From NCBI RefSeq assembly GCF_001522545.3, contig NC_031769.1, positions 12,445,090 through 12,509,089 of the forward strand: a stretch of DNA of 64,000 nucleotides, given 5' to 3'. Source of the stretch: Parus major (taxonomy: Eukaryota; Chordata; Aves; Passeriformes; Paridae). Below are positions 47,962 through 60,598 of the stretch, piece by piece. Both the position numbers and the translations under genes were made by a program. Every line of letters starts with the position of its first letter. The stretch's first letter is position 1. The notes under the pieces were generated by a model. The model was not told the origin of the DNA, did not search any database, and was given only the letters and a program-made list of their open reading frames with translations.

Positions 47962-50706
47962 AGCTGTGTATCACACAGAATCACATAAAATCAAGTTTAG
48001 TATGAAGCAATGACTGATCCCAAACATTGCATTATGAGAGGAAAGTTGTGTAGTCAAATAACAGCTGCCAGCTGTGATTTTGAGCCAGAACAACAGCTTT
48101 TCTCAGCAGTGTGCTGGGACACATCTCCAGAGTGTGTGGGATGCTGCTCAAGGGGAGTGAGCTGTGTCACTTCTGTGAGCAGCAGAGGGAAGGTGGAAGC
48201 AGAAAGATGGGGACAGAAATAAGTACCTGTGCCCTGACTCGCCTCAGTGTAACCCAGAGAATGTAAATCATCTGCATTGCAGCCATTTTTAGGATTTTTT
48301 CCCTCCTCCCACTGCTAGACTGGAGCAGCAGCTTATGCAAGTGTGTCTTAGGTCTGAAAGGAGAGAGGAGTTAGAGCAGGGGCAGCCATACAGGCCAGTC
48401 GCTAACAAAAGTGCTTCCAAAAGTCCCCATGAAATATTATCTCTCACAGGCAGCTGTTCAATACCTCATGATGTGTGTTAGGCACTGCCTTCCTGCCAGC
48501 CACAGCACGTTCACCCCAGCTTACTTCTCTTATTAGATTGTGAATTCAAAAGCATTGCTCTCATTGCTCCACAGACAGCTTCCCTCCCCAGGGACTCAGT
48601 GCTGCTCTCATAACCCTCACGTACCCCCAGCACCACCCTGGCCATCATTCATCTCAATATATCAAGCTCTCAAGTGCCTGGGAATGCACTACATGCAAGT
48701 AAAAAAAAAGGTTTGTCTTATGCATATACATGTGCCAAACAAAGAATAGATCACTTCTGCAGATGGCAAAGTTAAATTAGTTAAATTTGTCACCATTTTG
48801 GTTGGAAATTTCTTTTGTCTGCCTACATGAAAACCTTCTGTTTGGTGACATCTTTCAGGGATTAAAAGCCAAAAAATAAAAAAAGGATCCTGGATGTCCC
48901 TGCTCACTGAGAGCAAGTCCCTTGTACCCCAGCACAGCCCCAGCCTGACTGTAAGCTGGTACACAAGCACAAAACATGATGAAGAGTGCAAGCCCAGCAG
49001 GATCCAAGAGGCATCAACAGTTGTTAATCTGCTGGGATTTTAACAGAAGAATGAAAAGGAAACTAACCTTCTGTATGAGCTTACAACAAATCTGTGATAC
49101 ACAAAAAGTTACATGAGGAATAATTCAAAGGAAGTTAGAGATAATTTAGTGCTATTTGGATTAATCAGCATAGATAAAAATATATTTATTCAGTCTTAAA
49201 TCCAGACTAGGACTAAGGGTCTCTCCCACAAGGCACAATCTGCCATATAACTGGAGTTTAGAGTAAGGCTTCAACAAGTCAACTATTTTATTGCTCACCC
49301 CTAAGTAGTGCAAACCCTCCTGTAAGTAGCCTCTTCGTTTACTGGTATAAATGCAGATTGTTTTCCCTCAGAGATCTGAAAATAGAAGGCAATAATTCCT
49401 TGGTGAGTCAAGCTGAAACTTTCTGAATTATTAAACAGTCTTTTAGCCAAGGTCCAAGACCACCTATGAGTCTAGCAGAAGCTTGCAGGTAACATCGATG
49501 AAGGGTGTAGCACTGAAGATCTGCGACCTCCCATTTTTATCTGTATGGTGTAAAAGTTACTGGTAAAGGTTAAATCAGTGTCCTGGAAAACATGGACAGC
49601 AACAGCTTCTCTTGTCTGAGCTGCATCTCTTCACCACCTTGAGGGGCCAGAGAGGAGTCCTTATTTCTGCCAGAGCCACGAAGAGCATGGGGAGACACAT
49701 ACCAGTCACACAAGCATTAACGAAAAGATGACTGTAATGAATGTCAGGAAGATCAAATTAGGGTCAAGATAACCTGGTGTACTGCTTGCTTGCTGCTTAC
49801 TCAGAAATAATTTCCTCTTTATGTGAGTTGTTTGCTCAAATGAGGTTTGTAAGAGCCCCAATCTGACTCAGCCTCCAGGCAATGATGTTTGCCTCGCTGC
49901 GACAAATCATGCAGTCATTGAAAGTAGTGGGAACATTCCTTGGAATTTCAAATGGGGACAAAGCCTGAGTTAACATACACTATAACACATATTTCCATAA
50001 ACTCCCCACAAATGAATATAACTGCCTATTAATAAAAATTAAAATCAACTAAAATTATAACAATTGCAAAACTATTTTCTTCATTATCTTTTTTTTTTGT
50101 CCTGAAGAGACGCCTACCCATAAGGCTAACTTTAGCTATTATTTTATGCTAAGAGTCACTGTATTTCCCCATTAAGGTTGAGGACAAACATTGCATTAGC
50201 TCCTAAGAAAAATATTCCAAGAACTTGATCATTTTATATATTAAGCAGATTAATTCAGGTTTCCAAAGAGTTTCTGCTCAGTTTTCAAGTCCTTTTTGGT
50301 TTGCACTTACCTACCAGTTCACCCTTTTCCTGAATGAATTTTGAGGCGCTTGCAGAAAGACAGAAATAACTCTGTATTTGCCATGATACATGAGATATAA
50401 ATACACTCTAACTTGTAAATTAATCTCATGTTGTCCAACTTTTCCATTATCCTCAAAGTTTCTTAGATTAATTTGTATATAAATGTTTTTTGCTTTTCTT
50501 TCTCCATTTCATTGCTTTTTGGGTTCTCCATTATCCTGCAGATAGTGTCTGGTCTAATTTTGTGAGACTATGGAATAAGCATCATATGAACATTTGACTC
50601 CACATTGTTCTCTTCATCTCTGCAATCCACATTTTCCTATTTCATGTTTTAAAAGTGCCTTGTTTTTACAGGAGTCATGAAAGATGGAATCCTTCCCTGT
50701 GAGAGA
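47962..50706. other. noncoding stretch, no gene seen
   Basis: No exon or repeat family is recognised. The interval 49840-49990 is less AT-rich, with CTCGCTGCGAC near 49893, and has a conserved-element-like texture. The 100-codon minus-strand frame (48689-48991) is unrecognised. Confidence 0.6.
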
Positions 50707-50759
50707 CTGTTAATGCTGGACAGTACAATGCTGTTAATGCTGCTGACAGCACAGCAGCA
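50707..50759. repeat. 12-bp direct repeat overlapping a hairpin
   Basis: CTGTTAATGCTG occurs at 50707-50718 and 50731-50742 (period 24). It overlaps a perfect 8-base stem TGCTGCTG (50738-50745) and CAGCAGCA (50752-50759) with a 6-base loop. Confidence 0.8.
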
Positions 50760-51355
50760 GAAAGGAAATGTACAAAGTGTAACCTAAATACAAATTCTCC
50801 TTTTCTGGCAGCGCTTTGCACTTCTGCCAGTGCAAAGACAGCAGCACCAGCCCAGTTCACCTGGTCCAACCAACCTGCTGTGCCTGCCCTGGTGCAGTCC
50901 AGTGCACATCTAAACATGTCTTAGCTCCTTAATAGTTGTTTCTTTACCCACAAATATAAATACTGACCACCTATTAGAACCTAAGTCCCTAAAGGATTCC
51001 TATAGAAGAGATACCATAGAAATCTGCCTGTATATTTGGGGTTCTTGGGGATTTTTTCACTCAATGATTATTCATCACTCAAAAAAAGCATCAATTTTTT
51101 TTTAGCATCATAATTTAATTATTTCTTCACCCTGTGCTCATCAATAAACATGTTCATTTGGAAAGCTAGTTTTATCCAGCTAATACCCAACTGCTGCTGA
51201 GTTAATCAAACAGAAGCAACAAGGAGGCAAAAACAGAGAGCAGACCTGCCACTTACACACTTTGCAGCCCAGCAATGGGCAGACACCCAAACTTGCTGGA
51301 GATAAACAGCTCAAAAATTAGTCTTATGCAGGATATGTTTCTGTCCTTCTGTCTG
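50760..51355. other. noncoding stretch, nothing recognised
   Basis: The first 150 bases are GC-richer and open on the minus strand (50675-50917), but no similarity is recognised. Confidence 0.6.
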
Positions 51356-51434
51356 TAAAAAAAAATATAAAAATTTCAAAAAACCAAAAGAAAGCCAAAC
51401 AAACAAAAATAAAAATGAATTAAAAGGAAATTAA
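51356..51434. repeat. A-rich low-complexity tract
   Basis: Irregular A runs with CAAA and AAAT words. No retroelement body is identified. Confidence 0.85.
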
Positions 51435-54400
51435 AAGGACTGAAATTTCAGAAAAAAGAATTTAAAGCAACATTTCACAAATCTATTAAAAAAGGGAAAG
51501 GAAAGCAAACAGAAAACAAACATATCCATCCCCATCCAGGGATGCAGAGATAGACACATTTTCATTAAATTCATAAAATTCTGCTTTTCCTCTCCCCAAC
51601 TTCTAGTCATTTCTATCCAAGTGCCAAGTGATTTTGTAAGAGATAAAAGAAGATAAAATTAATTTTCCATATAAATGGAATTTCTTAGGGAGATGATTAC
51701 TCACTGACCCAAAACAGTACACAGAAGGACCTTTCTGTCCATGACATCCAGTTTGACCATGAGCACACTTCTATAAGATTTGAGACTTCCTGAAGCTCTG
51801 CTGAGACTCACAGGATAGTGTTCAAGCAGCCCTATTCAAACTCAAGAACTTTTGCATTCCTTGGCCATCTCATTGTTCATCTTCCTCAATTTAGAGCACT
51901 CTTTAGAGGAGAAATTAAAAGGGCAACATTTCATTCAACAGTTGTTACAATCAGGTGCAGCATAAAGAGTTAAATTCAAATGATATTACTGCCATGATGC
52001 TGTTCAAAGTGCCTTCTTAACAAGAATCCTATTTGTAGATGTCTTCCAAATAAGCCTGGAATAAGAATTCCAAAGACAGAGGTTTCCCCTGAAGCACAGA
52101 CCAACTTTCAGTCACCTCTAGGTAAAGCTAATTCACAGTCTAGTGCAAAATCCATCTGGTCTAATTAGGTGACAGAGTTTGACTCACCCTGTTTCTCACC
52201 CTTTTCTATTCAGTCCTCTGCAAGATGGAATAGAAAACTTACTTCTACATATTGGAGACCAGCAAACTGAAGAGCTGCTAAAGAAATCAAGCAGGCCTCG
52301 TAAAGAAACCGATTTTCCTTCCATCAGACAAAACCCTGTGCAATGAAGACCCATTAAATGAATATATGAGGAAGCAGGTCTGTAGCACACAATGGCTAAA
52401 AAAACACTGTTAAATGTATCTCTCCAACACAAAATATATTTTATATAATGTGATAGATTGCTCAAACAAGTATCTCTCACTCATAGGAACTGTTAAAGTA
52501 TTTTGGTGCCGTGTGGATACATATTTAACAGATTTATACTTCAGATGGAATAACCCCTTCGAGGTTTACCATGCTTATGGCTTCAAAATCAGGACATAAG
52601 ACCACTGACTGCTAATAGGGGCTTTATTGATGCCTTTTCCAGTGCAGAAGAAAAACTGTGTAGTACACTGGTATTGACTTTCACAACTCCTGACTATTCT
52701 TTGTATGTGTTTCTTCTTTTTTTTTTTGAGGGGACTTCTGACTTCATTGCATTCTTTATGCAAAGCCAGTAAAGCTGTCACCAAAGGGACTTTGGGTACC
52801 AAAAAGTTTATTTGAAAAAGAAAGCAAAGTTCTATTAAAAAAAATTAATTTCTCCTCTTTTTGCTTTCTGAATTAAATTGTTTAGGATAAAACCATATTT
52901 CTAGTGTCAATGGGACCCCTGTAACATATGGAATTTAATGAATTTTATAAAATATTTAGATTAGAAGTTCCCTAAGCATCAGTCAGTAATCAATATCTTT
53001 GTTAATATTCTATGCTCTACAAGTTATGTGTATATCTTTTCTGAAGAAAGTTCTCGGAAACAGAGATTCCCTGAACAGGAGCTATCTCAGACTTTCAGGA
53101 GGAGAAGATTCAGATCCTCTCCTGGAAACCCCCCACTGCAGTCATTCATAAAGCAGACTACTCCAATAATATAATGTCAAGTCAGCTGACCTCTACTGTC
53201 ATACAGGAATGAAAAAGCAAAGCAGCATCTTAATTAGGAAGGCTCCAAATGATATATAAATTCATAAATCAATGGCAATCACTCAGAAGCTGATAGGGAA
53301 CCAGACACTTAATCAGTGAATTAAGGTAACGTGCTTCATTCAGCTGCCACTCTTAAACAATTTCTGTCACATATTTTGCCACAATGTTCAGGTATGAAGA
53401 ATATTTCATTATGTAGTTTGGAAATCCCAGGGGTATGGATAAGCATCCTTAGAAATTGCAGATGCCTTTCATATTCACATTAATCATTCTTTCTCCTAAC
53501 CTTAGCACAATGAAAAGGTTCAGCAAACTTCAAAATGTCCATTTCTCCCACAAAAATATTCATATTCTGAAAAAATTACCAAACCTGGTTTAGAGCAGAA
53601 TTAAAACTTCACATGAAGGAATTTAATGGGAAAAAAGAAATAAGGGATTAATATTTTTCTGTTTCCTGGTTGATAAAAGTTTTCCACAGCAAATGAAGAT
53701 GGTAAAGCCTGTTCATATGGGAAGCCAGAGAATTGTGACTTTTTTTCATCTGAAAAAGTATTGATTTTTAAAACAGCAGAATTCTCTTTCAAACAGTCAC
53801 TTCCACAGAAAATCTCTGCTCAGCCCATTAAGCACAAGAAGTTATCCAGATTCTCCAAGAAGCTGACATATATCACACAAAAAGGCACCATGAAGTATTT
53901 TGTCTATATCATTGTAACAAAAAACATGTTACTATCTTTTTGTAGTGTCTAGCAGTATCTTCTTTCCTTAGAGGGGAAATGCAATGGAAAAGAGAATTCC
54001 CAGTAAAACAACTTCAGGAACTACTGATACCATAAGGCAAAGTTTCCTAGATGTACTGACATAAAACATAGCAGAAGGGTGGAACTTCCAATTTCACCAA
54101 AGTCAGGACTTTTTCCCTTACAAAATGCTGACATTTCAGCAAAAATGCATACGATTTTGTAGTGTGTTTGCATTTCACTTGAAAAATAAAATGGGTAGGA
54201 TGAGTGTTTCCAGACCAGTTCTCTGAAGGAGTGAAAATGGTTGGCAGAAGTTCAGTTCTAAGACCATTGGTCGTCGCTTCGGGACATACATCTACCACTA
54301 CAGAAGCAGACATTCTCCAGATCTGGTCTGAGAGAGCAGTAAAAGCTCATCGCAGTGAAAACAATCTGACTTTGCTCCAAAAGAGAGAAAACAGATATTC

Positions 54401-54876
54401 ACCAAGCTATATACCACCTGGAATGGCTTTGCAGGTCAAACTTCAAATGTATTCTGTGAGAGAAGAGTTTATTTTCTTTTTGCTTCCAAGAAGCTCCTTA
54501 TTAAAACAAATCAGTTTGTGGTATTTGTGGCACCTATACCCATTGACAGAGTCTACACAAAGCTACTTGTGTGTTGTCAGGCCATTAGATATGCTGCTAG
54601 GTGAGGGTACAAAGAAGACATCACCTGTGCAATAGATTTCTTCACCCGATGACAGCATTTCATTTTTCCCTATCTGAAGACAGGATGAATACACCAAGGA
54701 TCTTAGGAAACAAGTCTATGAGATAAGATATAAGGAAGCTTTTGCCAGCTTAAGCCAATACAAGGTCCAGTGAGATTTTCCAGCTGGAATTTGCTTTTTC
54801 TGCCTCTTACATGTGCACTCCTAGCCAATGTGTGAATTTGTCATCAGGCTCTAACAAATTGCTGTTTGTTTTGCAG
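51435..54876. other. noncoding stretch, no gene seen
   Basis: No exon or repeat family is recognised. The longest plus-strand frame here (54204-54635, 143 codons) starts near a small CpG cluster (GTCGTCGCTTCGGG at 54269-54282), but its product resembles nothing I know, and a frame of that length is about what chance allows in 64 kb. A T run near 52720 is the only simple repeat. Confidence 0.55.
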
Positions 54877-55125
54877 ACTGCCTATGTCATCCCCAGCAGG
54901 AGTGAGCAGAGTGCAGAGCAGGAGGTCTCACAGCTGGCACAGCAGCCCCCCCTGACAGACACGAGCCAGCTGCTGGGATTTAGCGAGTCCCTGCTCCCCA
55001 CACAGGCTGATCCTGCAGCACAAACTTGCAGCCAGGTCTCTTCCCACTGCTTTGCCATGCCTGTGCTCCGTAACCCCAGCTTCAGGAGAGGTTCCCTTTT
55101 TATAGCCACAATTGCTCAGTTCTAG
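54877..55125. other. GC-rich pocket with splice-acceptor-like edge
   Basis: Composition switches abruptly to GC-rich immediately after TTGTTTTGCAG (ending 54876), a good 3' splice-site match. A forward frame stays open from there to a TAG at 55123. Against coding: the product is not recognisable, two minus-strand frames are open over the same bases, and there is no downstream donor or conserved motif. An old GC-rich repeat or a terminal noncoding exon are both possible. Confidence 0.35.
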
Positions 55126-55454
55126 CAGAGACAGGCAACAGACCCAGAAGTAACCCAAGACTGCCAAAACCCTCTCAAGTAAAACCACCCTGCATGTGAC
55201 AGAACTGTGTCCTGTCCCCATGTACTCTTAATCAATGCCAATTATTCATTTCTTTATAAGGCAGTATTAAGAGATTCTGTTACACATGTTGCAAGGCCGT
55301 TGTCATTCTTCCAATTTCTCAGTCTACAATGGGAGTAATCTCCATAGAGCAGCAAATGATGATAGATGAGTAACCTAAACCAGGAGACTTGTATGTTGTT
55401 TCAAGAATCTTACTGGAAGGGCTTTCCCTAGATTTCAGAGCATAGTTGTTGGGG
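55126..55454. other. noncoding stretch, nothing recognised
   Basis: No feature that I can support. Confidence 0.6.
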
Positions 55455-55472
55455 ATTTTTTTTAAAAAAAAT
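55455..55472. other. T8A8 palindrome
   Basis: An exact 18-base palindrome of eight T then eight A, flanked by A and T. Stiff poly-T/poly-A tracts like this tend to exclude nucleosomes. Confidence 0.9.
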
Positions 55473-57187
55473 ACATATATATTTGTCACTTATACATTTC
55501 AAGAGCATTACCACAAAGAGAAACCCTTTTTGCCCTCTCATATTTAACCTTCATGTGGCAGTAATCAGCAGCCCTCTCCTCCAGCTCAGTACACATATTT
55601 ATCTAAAAAGTCTACCCATTTTTTAGCTTAAGAAAAACTTTATCATGGAGGAGTACAGCTAAAAGAACTCCCAAATAGGCTATTCCTCCCTCCTTTTTTA
55701 AACCTTTCTCCTTCTATTTCACTTTGGTGAGCTGTGATGATGTCCCTGACCTCAATGCTTCATATGGTCTAAACATCACCAGATTGTATCTGACACACCA
55801 AGAATGAAGTAGGTGATGCTTTACCATCTCTTTCCCCATCAGAACTGCAGACCAAGTACTTGTCCCTGACATTAACCTTTTACCAAACATAATTATGTAG
55901 CAGATTGTTGCAATGACTCCTGTAGTGATCACAAAAGAAAAAAGCTAGATCTGTAAAATGAAATTGAAGTCTTGCATACATCCCTGAGAACAATCCTCTT
56001 TCTCTCAAGGTGCCTCTCTGCCTTCTTTCCTCAGACCTCAGGACACAGAAGAAGCCTCACCTCAGGTTTGTGTTGCCAGGCAATGAAGCTGTACAATAGA
56101 GATGGGAATTCTGAATCTCAGCTCTCTAACTTTCTGCAAAATGCATCTGTAGGCAAACTCAAAAATGTACTTTGAGAAAATTCTTCATGGCATTTTTTGT
56201 CCTGAAAGATTTTCAGGCAGACACAAGAAGAGTTGTAGAAATCTTACTTGAGCATCCAAAATTACATTCAAGAAAGTAAAAGGTACATAAGCACTTTTCT
56301 TCTGGCTGTCCTCAGACACCTGTGACTCCCTTGAGTTGCTTCTGGAAACCTGAGCAGCAGCTAGACCCAGCAGGGTAAATGTCCTGTAGAGGAGCATTGC
56401 AGATCAAAGGGTGGAGAAAATATGATGGACACCCTGTCCACTTCTCAGTGAATCCAGAGTGTAGCCATCAGTTTTAGTCTCTGGAGGAAATCCCACTCTA
56501 GAGGAAGGGAGAAGGATGGCATCAGGCTGGCAGACAAATAATCTCATTTCTCTTGAGAAGAATCTAACTCGTGAAGTTCAAAGAAGGTGTAACCAAGTTC
56601 TGTCACTTGCCTTTAAAATGGCTGTTTTTCTTTCTTAATCTTCATGCTTTGGGGTTTTTTTTTATCATTGCACACAGTCAGAACTTGTCATGGGACATGA
56701 TCAGTTCTAAGTTTTGTGGGATAAGAAGGAATACAGAGGTAGAATTTAGGTCACTGGCTGCTGTTGGCTTAGCCTTCCCACAGAAAACCAGAGGGACTTT
56801 GCCCAGACAGAAGAATGAATGTGAGGGGCAATAAAAGGCACATCTGAGTCTATACTAGGTAGGTTAATAGGTAGGATTACCCTCAGATGAAAGTTTGCAT
56901 ATTGACCAGCTGCCCTGGCAGCCAGCAGCATGAGCCCCTCTGTATGCAGGGGAGAGATGAGGGCTGAAAATTATCTTACTTTATAGCCAGGGCAGCCTTT
57001 TGCCTTGGTCAGGTGAAACACAGCAAGGATCTGGATGCTCTTGCTCTATCCATTAGATTTTTTTCCATCTTGCATTTTACAGATGCTCCAAATGAAGGAG
57101 AAAGATTTCTGTCTTGAGGCTCCTTCCTGAGTTATACAAAAATGAATCATGACTTTATGCAAGAAAACAAAGTTATCTCTTGATAGG
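55473..57187. other. noncoding stretch, nothing recognised
   Basis: Short unrecognised frames only. Acceptor-like pyrimidine tracts (for example TTCTTTCCTCAG ending near 56034) are present but have no matching exon structure. Confidence 0.6.
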
Positions 57188-57279
57188 AAAAAAAAAAAAA
57201 AAACAAGGAATGTCAGAGATTCAAAAAAAAAATGCAATGTATGAACTTCATAACTCTTGAAATAAAATAAAATAAAAAT
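57188..57279. repeat. poly-A runs and (AAAAT)n
   Basis: A run of 16 A (57188-57203), a run of 10 A (57223-57232) and about four AAAAT units (57260-57279). This may be a nested or decayed retroposon tail region, but no element body is recognised. Confidence 0.85.
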
Positions 57280-57414
57280 CCAGGCAGCACATTGTGTCTT
57301 GGGTTGTTTAAAATCAGTGCAATTTTTGTTCTCAGCTGTGTACTCTGCCCTGAATTCAGAGCTGTCGTGGCTCTTTGTTCTTATACTCTGTGAAGCATTG
57401 CAAAGATGGAAGCT
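57280..57414. other. short noncoding spacer
   Basis: Nothing recognised. Confidence 0.6.
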
Positions 57415-57660
57415 GTTCTACTTCTCCACCCTCACTGCCTTCAGGTTTATTCTCCTTCCCCCTCTATTATTTCTCTTTGTGTTTTTTTTAATCCATTCCT
57501 CTTTGCTCTCCCCTTCAGCTGCCCACTCCTCCCGAGTCACTTTCAGCCCAGTCCACTGGTCTCTGTTCCCCTCAGCTCTTCACATTTACATCACTTGTTT
57601 TTCACCTTTCCTGTCTTATGCTTCATGCATCTCACCTGTGCTTTCTTGGTCCACAACAGC
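57415..57660. other. pyrimidine-biased strand-asymmetric region
   Basis: About 245 bases with strong C+T excess on the plus strand, including CTCCTTCCCCCTCT and TCTCCCCTTC, but not a simple tandem repeat. The bias keeps two overlapping plus-strand frames open (to 57681 and 57688) and makes their products rich in Leu, Phe, Ser and Pro; I do not regard them as genes. Confidence 0.65.
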
Positions 57661-58212
57661 AGTTTTACCTGCTGCATTTGAGCTTTAGCTAACCCTGAAT
57701 TATAGATCACATAGAGAGTAGCACAATGTTATATCTCACAGAAACCAGGACCTCTGCTTTACCCACAGGTTTGGACTGTCCAGACACACCTTTCTTCTAG
57801 TTCACTGTACATGGAAAATAAGCTAAAAAGGTGTAATTTTGATCTGTTCATTGAATTCAGATGTTCTGAATTCCTTTACACTGGCTATTACAGGAACCAG
57901 ACTGGACCCTAAGGGAAGGTATTACTGGTTGGGTGTTTTGCAGGGAAACTGCTTTTCCAAAGAATTTTCATTTATCAAAATCTTTCTGCAGCAACACTGA
58001 ATATTGAAAATACTGAAAAGGGGTGATTTTTGTGATGAAAAAAAGTCTTCATAGATAGTTGGTTAAGACAATTGTCCTTTCATTTCTCTCATCCAGACTC
58101 AGGTCTTGTGTGACTGCTTAAAATGGGTCGTTTGCATCCTCATACAAATCTGGAGGAGCTTGAACCTATTCAGACAAGATTTCAGTTTTTGGTTTGCTGT
58201 CCCTGATTGAGT
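57661..58212. other. noncoding stretch, nothing recognised
   Basis: No feature that I can support. Confidence 0.6.
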
Positions 58213-58292
58213 GCTCTGCTGGTTTTAGTTGAGCTAAAGTTAATTTCCTTCATAGTGGCTAGTATGGAGCTATGCTTTTGATGTGTTGTGGA
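58213..58292 (+). mobile_element. ERVL-type LTR fragment
   Basis: CTGCTGGTTTTAGTTGAGCT, AAAGTTAATTTCCTTCATAG and TGGCTAGTATGGAGCTATGC resemble the start of an LTR family common in songbird genomes (GCTGGTTTTGGCTGGGATAG, then AGTTAATTTTCTTCATAG). Only about 80 bases are recognisable. There is no retroviral coding sequence, second LTR or target-site duplication that I can see. The family assignment comes from memory of the consensus and needs a repeat-library search. Confidence 0.5.
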
Positions 58293-58777
58293 GTTTGGAA
58301 GGTGTGTTGTTAAGCCTTAAGTTCAGGAAAGACAAAGACCGTGTCCAGCATGCATTGTCCTTTCCCATCCTCACAACAAAAATCTGCATATTACATTCTG
58401 GGCATCAGCTGGGAAAGGCTATAACTATTTAATTACTTACGTTTGACCAATATTTTCATTTTGCCCATCATTTTTCTCCTCATTCAGCAATAAAATACAT
58501 GCAGCATTTTCATTTTGCAAGAATACATTTTGGAAAATTCTTATGAAATTTTAAAATACAATTGTCAAAAAATACCATGTGTTCCCTACAATTAAAAAAA
58601 AAAAAATCACAGGGAAAGGATGACATTTCCTTTGCACTGCCCTTGAGTCATGCACTATGGTTCAAATTCTGCACTACTAGATATAAATGTTATTGTGCTA
58701 ACTTCATTTTGTACTAGCAAAGATTTTGGCCAAATATGTAAGAAATTTTTGTATTTCTGCTCAAACATCTGTTGTTA
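58293..58777. other. spacer between LTR and CR1 fragments
   Basis: No further LTR sequence is recognised. A 13-A run occurs at 58594-58606. Confidence 0.55.
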
Positions 58778-59076
58778 GGGAGAAGACAGGTGACAGGCTC
58801 TTTTTGGGGGTGCTCAGTGACAGGAGCAATGCCCACAAACTAAAACACAAGAAGTTTCACCTCAGCATAAGGAAGAATTTCTTTTCATTGAGGGTGGCAG
58901 AGCACTGGAACAGCTGCCCAGGGAGGGCAGGGAGTCTGCCTCTCTGGGGACATTCCAAACCCACCTGGTTACACATTCCTGTGGAACCTGCTCCAGGTGA
59001 CCTTGCCTTGCCAGGTGGGTTGGACTGGGTGATCTCCAGGGTCCTTTCCAACCCTACCGATTCCATGTCTCTGTGG
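58778..59076 (+). mobile_element. CR1 LINE 3' end, plus strand, best preserved copy
   Basis: The order of landmarks is that of avian CR1: GGTGCTCAGTGACAGGAGCA, CCCACAAACTAAAACACAAG, AAGGAAGAATTTCTTTTCAT, GCAGAGCACTGGAACAGCTG, GGGGACATTCCAAACCCACC, CCTGCTCCAGGTGACCTTGC, GGTTGGACTGGGTGATCTCC and CCTTTCCAACCCTACCGATT. It is 5'-truncated, as most CR1 copies are, and keeps only the end of the second open frame plus the 3' UTR. A 132-codon frame across it (58726-59124) is not a cellular gene. The low divergence suggests a younger insertion than the other three copies. Confidence 0.93.
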
Positions 59077-60598
59077 AATATATTTTCCCTGGAAAGGGAC
59101 ATGTATTACACTATGCAAAAATAGCCTTGCTTGTTATTCAGTACAGAAGGAGTTAAACCAGGAGAAAAATGCACTCTGAACCTGAGAAGTATTTTTGGAG
59201 ACACTGCTTTGGGAAGGGGAAAACCTGCTTGTTTTTTGTTTAAACTAGAACCAGTATTGTACTGACTGGCTTAGGTTTTCAATGCATTTTCCAACCTGTT
59301 GGATGCCTTCCATAAATATAAAAAGACACTACAGACATAAGTGAAGAGAAAGAGAATGTTACTTTTGTGCACAAATTCCTCCCCAGGGGTTTATAAAGAA
59401 GTTCTGTACACATTTTTGTGTAAAGATACAGGACAAATTTACTACAACAGAGAGGAGCAGTAAAAGCAAATTTATTATCATTTTTATCATTCCTGACAGT
59501 ATTTCCAGCAGACAGCCCAGGTCCATGAACTGTGCCTCAGAGTTTCCACACCCGAGAAAATTTGGGAACTGGATTTCACTGCTCCTGTCAAAGTGGTCTA
59601 AAAGAATAGGCCACCTCTCCTAGTATAAACTGTGCCCCTCCACACAAAGTCATAGGAGGGAGGATCTGGAGGCATGTTTTTTCCAGAAACAAAATCAATT
59701 TCTTTCCTTGATGAGTTTAACTGAAAAACTAGATAGTTTAACGTGGTATGTTGTTTCGTTTGGGGTTTTTAAATTGCTATTTGCCTTTTTTTTTCAGATT
59801 GAAGATTCTCTTCCTATCAGTTAACTCTGGATCATTTTTATTCAGTGCCACTGACATAACAGCTCAATGTCTGAGGACAGGGGAGAAAACAGCAGTTTCA
59901 CCAAAAACAGAATCCTCTGAACCAAATACTCTTCCAGAAGCAACAAGCCCAGTGATTCACACTGTTACCACACGGTATTTCTACAGTCTCTTCTTCACCC
60001 CTGAAATAAGCCTGGCACCTACTCTCTAAGAACTGAAGAAATATATTCCATATGTACCTGGAATGAGAAAAAATTGGGGAAAAAAATAACATTTTTCCAC
60101 TGCAATTAGTTTTACTCAATGGATTTGCAGGCATTTCTGATCCAGTCCTCGTAGGTGTAATGGAAAGCACGTATAGCTGAATATAGCAGCTCATACCACT
60201 GCATCCTTATGCAGTGCAGCACGAAGGTAGTTCAATAAAAGATTAAATACATCCCTAAAAAAGTAACTTTCTGAAAAAAGGGAACTGTTTCTGCAATATA
60301 TCAGAAGATTGAGTCTCCTTTTCCATTGACTGATCTTACTGACCAAATTCTGCCCTTTGTTTGGAATATAACATTTGGCTGCTCTCTAACATTAAGCAAC
60401 ATTGTTCCATTTCAGCTGCAGTGCTTCATACCTCCACAGTGCCTAGGGAGTGATGCAGTACGTTTATTCCAATAATTTTCCAAAGCCACACACAATGAAC
60501 AATGTCACCTGGGACTGTGGTCACCTCACACAGTAATCCTCGAGAAGATACAAAGAGGTCCAAGAGGTTCAATTCCTACAGCTTTTCCAAATTTCATT
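59077..60598. other. noncoding stretch, nothing recognised
   Basis: AT-rich DNA with short unrecognised frames on both strands. Confidence 0.6.

Noticed and set aside
48172..48190. CTCF-like GCAGCAGAGGGAAG
   Set aside because: The match to the consensus is partial and lacks the usual core C, so chance similarity is likely.
54204..54635. 143-codon plus-strand frame near a few CpGs
   Set aside because: The product matches no family I know, there is no splice or promoter context, and an estimate from stop-codon frequency gives about one or two frames of this length by chance in 64 kb.
57299..57688. 129-codon hydrophobic frame resembling membrane segments
   Set aside because: The hydrophobicity follows from pyrimidine-rich codons (Leu, Phe, Ser, Pro). 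There is no signal peptide, topology or homology.
58726..59124. 132-codon plus-strand frame
   Set aside because: It lies almost entirely within the CR1 LINE 3' fragment and is not a cellular gene.
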